NCBI RefSeq assembly: GCF_001277995.1
Contig: NZ_CP009220.1
Location: 2,908,150-2,972,149 of the forward strand
Direction of reading: 5' to 3'
DNA: 64,000 nt
From: Corynebacterium deserti GIMN1.010
GTDB lineage: Bacteria > Actinomycetota > Actinomycetes > Mycobacteriales > Mycobacteriaceae
Shown here: positions 61,270-64,000 of the stretch, piece by piece
How the letters are laid out: each line of letters begins with the position of its first letter
How positions within the stretch are numbered: the stretch's first letter is position 1
The notes under the pieces: generated by a model
Database searches by the model: none
What the model saw: only the letters and a program-made list of their open reading frames with translations
What the model was told of the DNA's origin: nothing
Program-made: the position numbers and the translations under genes

Positions 61270-62223
61270 TTACTTCTTGCGCTTCTTTGGATTTGCAGGC
61301 TTGACGCCAGGCTTTGGAGCAGTGGTGCGCTTTGCTGCACGCTTTGCTTCCTCCTCAGCTGCTTCTTCTTCATCCATCTTGCCGAAGATGTAGCGCTGCT
61401 GGAAGAAGGTCCACACGTTGTTGGCCATCATGTAGAGCAGCAGACCGATAGTCCAGATGAAGCCGGTGAACAAAATGGTGGCTGGCATGAACCAGAGCAT
61501 CATCTTGTTCATCATCTGCATCTGCATTGCCATCTGATCATTAGCTGGTGCTTGCTGCTTGCCGGCAGCTTTGCGTGCTTCCTGGCGGTTGACAGACAGG
61601 CGCGCGTTCATGTGGGTTGCTACGACGATGATCAAAATCATTGGTGCAGCAACGAGGGCGATGTTCAGGCGGGAGACGTCCAGGCCAAGGAAAGCGTCGA
61701 AGGCTTCGGTAGGCATGGTGATGTAGGAGGACAAAGGTGCGCCGAAAAGATCAGCGCGCAGGAAGGACTGAACCTCGTTGACGCCGAAGATGTAGTTCGC
61801 GGTGTTCGCGTTTTCCTCGACGGACATGCCCAGCTGGCCAACGCCTTCGCCCGTGCGGTTGAAGGAACGCAGCACGTGGAACAGGCCGATGAACACGGGG
61901 ATCTGAACCAGCATGGGGAGGCAGCCCGCGATGGGGTTAACGCCCACTTCCTTTTGGAGTTTGCGGGTTTCCTCCATCATCTTCTGCTGGTCATTTTTGT
62001 ACTTTTCGCGAATGGCCTGCATCTTTGGCGCCATGTCTTGCATTTTGCGCTGCGAACGCATGGTGTTAACCATTGGCTTGACCAGGACCAGACGAACGGT
62101 GAAGGTCAAGAAAATGATCGACAAGGCCCAGGTAATTCCGTCATCCGGGCTCAGCACAAAGCTGAAGGCTTTGTGCCAGAACCACAGGATGGCCGAAATT
62201 GGCCAGTAGATGAAATTGAGCAC
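61270..62223 (-). CDS. yidC: membrane protein insertase YidC
   Basis: 317 residues with the Oxa1/YidC core: an N-terminal hydrophobic segment, LSIIFLTFTVRLVLVKP (with the conserved Arg), MQAIREKYKNDQQKMMEETRKLQKEVGVNPIAGCLPMLVQIPVFIGLFHVL, and later helices ending GLLLYMMANNVWTFFQQ. A basic C-terminal tail (RAAKRTTAPK...NPKKRKK) likely binds ribosomes. It lacks the large periplasmic domain, as in Gram-positives. Confidence 0.95.
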   Translation of the reverse strand: MLNFIYWPISAILWFWHKAFSFVLSPDDGITWALSIIFLTFTVRLVLVKPMVNTMRSQRKMQDMAPKMQAIREKYKNDQQKMMEETRKLQKEVGVNPIAGCLPMLVQIPVFIGLFHVLRSFNRTGEGVGQLGMSVEENANTANYIFGVNEVQSFLRADLFGAPLSSYITMPTEAFDAFLGLDVSRLNIALVAAPMILIIVVATHMNARLSVNRQEARKAAGKQQAPANDQMAMQMQMMNKMMLWFMPATILFTGFIWTIGLLLYMMANNVWTFFQQRYIFGKMDEEEAAEEEAKRAAKRTTAPKPGVKPANPKKRKK

Positions 62224-62289
62224 TGTGAGTCGAAACTCCTTGGGTGTAAATGGGACTATGTACTTTTGTCTGAACTACTTCAAGACACT

Positions 62290-62628
62290 CTAGGTCACTG
62301 TTTCGGTGGTCCAGAATCCACGATTGGGCACTGGGTCGAATCCTCCGGGATGCCAAGGGCCACATTTGGACAACCTTGCCGTGGCGAGAATAGTTCCTTT
62401 GACAGCCCCGTGAACGGAGACTGCCTTCAGCGCGTAGGTGCTGCAGACTGGATCAAAACGACAAGTGGATCCCATCTTAAGTCCCGAAAGATACTTTTGG
62501 TAGAAGCGAACTGCGGATGCAGCCGCCTTCGCCGCTGGCCCTTGTGGCTCAGGAATGTCGAAAGGATCGTCACTTTGGTGTGCGCACACGGCGTGCTTTG
62601 TCCAATCCGTATGCGATGTCTCGTGCAA
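62290..62628 (-). CDS. yidD: membrane protein insertion efficiency factor YidD
   Basis: Up to 112 residues. Core FYQKYLSGLKMGSTCRFDPVCSTYALKAVSVHGAVKG and the RLSKCGPWHPGGFDPVP block are diagnostic. The frame overlaps the rnpA 3' end by 59 bases if ATG 62628 is used; a later start such as GTG 62589 is possible. It assists insertion of membrane proteins. Confidence 0.88.
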   Translation of the reverse strand: MHETSHTDWTKHAVCAHQSDDPFDIPEPQGPAAKAAASAVRFYQKYLSGLKMGSTCRFDPVCSTYALKAVSVHGAVKGTILATARLSKCGPWHPGGFDPVPNRGFWTTETVT

Positions 62629-62971
62629 GTTCTGCGGAACTTGCCTCCCCGGCTCCTGCCAATGCGCGGATCACGACGTGGTGGGTGGGGGAAAGTAGCT
62701 CTGGTTGTTGAGCGATGATGTTGGCACAGATATGCCGAAGCCGTCGGGAGGTGCGGTGACGAATCACCGCGTTTCCGACGGCCTTAGATACGACAAGGCC
62801 GAATCGTGGACCACCGAAAGAGGCAACATTGCCTTGGTTTTCGGTGCCGTCCATCGATCCGGCACTATCCCACAGGTGTACAACTACAGTTTTGGTTCCA
62901 GCGCGTCGCCCTTTCCTCATCACCATGCGAAATTGCATGGAGGAGTTCAGTTTGTGTTGCGCCGGAAGCAC
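62570..62971 (-). CDS. rnpA: ribonuclease P protein component
   Basis: 133 residues, with the signature GLVVSKAVGNAVIRHRTSRRLRHI (RNR-type motif) and basic N-terminal region FRMVMRKGRRAGTKTVVVH. It binds the RNase P RNA for tRNA 5' maturation. Start GTG 62971, just after rpmH. Confidence 0.93.
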   Translation of the reverse strand: MLPAQHKLNSSMQFRMVMRKGRRAGTKTVVVHLWDSAGSMDGTENQGNVASFGGPRFGLVVSKAVGNAVIRHRTSRRLRHICANIIAQQPELLSPTHHVVIRALAGAGEASSAELARDIAYGLDKARRVRTPK

Positions 62972-63002
62972 TGGGCTGACACCTTGTTAAGTGGTGACGC
63001 TA

Positions 63003-63146
63003 TTACGCGGTCAGCTTTGCGCGACCCTTGCGACGACGAGCCGCAACAATTGCACGACCTGCACGGGTACGCATACGAAGACGGAAGCCGTGAACACGTG
63101 CACGACGACGGTTGTTCGGCTGGAACGTCCGCTTGCCCTTTGCCAC
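63003..63146 (-). CDS. rpmH: 50S ribosomal protein L34
   Basis: 47 residues from GTG 63146 ([20 protein letters not shown]...) with an AGGAGT ribosome site. The longer frame to 63188 adds residues unlike L34. First gene of the origin-proximal minus operon. Confidence 0.96.
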   Translation of the reverse strand: MAKGKRTFQPNNRRRARVHGFRLRMRTRAGRAIVAARRRKGRAKLTA

Positions 63147-63188
63147 GTTAAACACTCCTAAATATTTTGTTGTCAGATCACCGGACAC

Positions 63189-63580
63189 ACCGGTACGACG
63201 GACGACACGCGCGAAATGCCTCGAGGTGTGTGGCCTCGCGCCAGCCCGATTCCGGGGGAACGATCATCCAACGTTGGATGATTTTTACTGAGATTGCGAC
63301 TTCAGGTTGAAGTTGCAGCAGCGCTTTATGGAAAGTTCTGCTCTCAAGCACATGCGTTGCAACGGGAGGCGGGAAACCTCCAGACGTCACACGATGCGAC
63401 AGACTGGTTTAGCTTACGGCAAAACGACCTGCGAAAACAAATCTGTCCTTTCACAAATCGGTGGGGGCACCCGTAATTACAAACCTGACATTAACCACAG
63501 GTGAGAGGGTATATCGCCCGCCCAAACGCTTTTCGACGCCCCCTGCCACGCCCAAACCCACAACGAGGCTGATACCGAAT
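63189..63580. other. rpmH leader and promoter region
   Basis: No gene. It contains the divergent side of the origin, with an imperfect GC-rich dyad near 63205-63240. It merges into the DnaA-box region. Confidence 0.6.
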
Positions 63581-64000
63581 TCCACAGGGGTTGGACATGT
63601 GGATTGAACTGGGAGTAACAATGAATTCAGCACAGAGCATCAACAGCGTGTGAAAAGTTCTCCCTGTGGATAACACCTAGTGTTAACCTTCAACTCGAGG
63701 GTTTGTGATTTAAAACCACAGGTAGAAACGATTTTTGGGTTGATGTCATTTTTCCACAGGCGATAGACTATCCTGTGGATAAAGGTTTGTGGGAAAAGTT
63801 ATCCACAGCTGTGGACAGCCTTGTGGAAACAAAGGTGACGGGCTTTTTGGCGTGTGGATCAGGTTGTATAAACACCGAAAAGGCCTTCGTGGATAACTGC
63901 GCGGAATTTTGCTGGAATTTTCCTCCTCCGCGACCCCGTCGTTCATGGCGTGAATTTAATTTTTTGTAGTCCGTTTCGCCACAAGGAGATACCCAACATA
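63581..64000. other. oriC: oriC region with DnaA boxes
   Basis: Perfect 9-mer DnaA boxes: TGTGGATAA at 63665-63673 and 63774-63782, TTATCCACA at 63799-63807, TTTTCCACA at 63750-63758. Weaker copies lie near 63598 (TGTGGATTG), 63854 (TGTGGATCA) and 63888 (CGTGGATAA). The window ends with AAGGAGATACCCAACATA, a ribosome site that must serve dnaA just beyond the edge. Confidence 0.9.

Noticed and set aside
61552..62718. 388-codon open frame opposite yidC/yidD/rnpA
   Set aside because: It covers three well-conserved genes in antisense; the protein is low in family-like patterns and rich in His/Gly/Val, as reversed membrane-protein codons give.
5735..63540. Recurrent GCTT(T/A)TCGACG motif on both strands
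   Set aside because: Most copies fall in coding regions as Leu-Ile/Phe-Asp codons, and others form the stem-loop of terminators. Without a genome-wide strand-bias count it cannot be called a KOPS-like or other polarity signal.

Overview
The window is the left flank of the replication origin of a Corynebacterium glutamicum-type chromosome. The right end carries the conserved order trxB-trxC-cwlM, GNAT, parB-parA-rsmG-yidC-yidD-rnpA-rpmH, followed by a DnaA-box-rich region that runs up to where dnaA should begin just past base 64000. Three parS-type ParB sites (TGTTTCACGTGAAACA twice, one variant), a DtxR-type iron box, coryneform gene pairs (oxiD/oxiE, phoC, proP) and the order NUDIX - DUF6049-type - MurJ/pseudokinase - sigM all fit that assignment.

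Layout. 1-3.6 kb: inositol-type oxidoreductase operon. 4.0-8.4 kb: large secreted, wall-anchored phosphoesterase. 8.4-8.6 kb: two parS sites. 8.6-10.1 kb: ProP osmolyte carrier. 10.5-13.7 kb: SPFH protein, a decayed region with a tRNA-like remnant and a frameshifted ORF, a DUF4395 protein and a truncated thiD. 13.8-17.5 kb: iron-siderophore lipoprotein under a DtxR-type box, quinone reductase, DUF1304 protein, lactonase pseudogene. 18.0-26.7 kb: LacI regulator, then SDR, CoA-transferase, thiolase, MFS, glycerate kinase and acyl-CoA ligase. 27.0-28.9 kb: a two-gene locus whose larger gene has four in-frame stops, then intact thiD. 29.4-31.6 kb: MFS plus SMP-30 lactonase. 31.8-35.3 kb: copper chaperone with a CsoR-type operator, AzlCD, YqgE and the CCA enzyme. 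35.7-42.8 kb: NUDIX, secreted DUF6049-type protein and MurJ fusion.

The main novelty is a compact 10.6-kb element (43279-53888) inside sigM. It has a serine integrase at one end, 7-bp core repeats (ACTAGTG) at both ends, a small HTH excisionase candidate, a replication protein with a 24-nt tandem repeat inside its gene, HNH nuclease, large terminase, portal, MuF-like protein, connectors, a scaffold candidate and major capsid protein. No tail, lysis or phage replicative helicase genes are present. This is the gene content expected of a capsid-forming phage satellite (cf-PICI-like) rather than a phage. Joining the sigM halves at the core restores an uninterrupted 198-codon ECF sigma factor frame, and the truncated sigM frame overlaps the integrase start by ATGA, so integrase expression is probably tied to sigM transcription and translation. 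The neighbouring trxB has a SigH/SigM-like promoter, so the insertion probably changes the disulfide-stress circuit beside it.

The catabolic genes at 18-31.6 kb together suggest a CoA-dependent route for a 2-deoxy-sugar acid (2-deoxyribonate is the best fit): lactone opening, uptake, CoA activation, 3-dehydrogenation, thiolysis to acetyl-CoA plus glyceryl-CoA, CoA recovery and glycerate phosphorylation. A shared upstream motif (CTTAACAGTTG) links its two transcription units. All family assignments are from reading motifs; no database search was possible.
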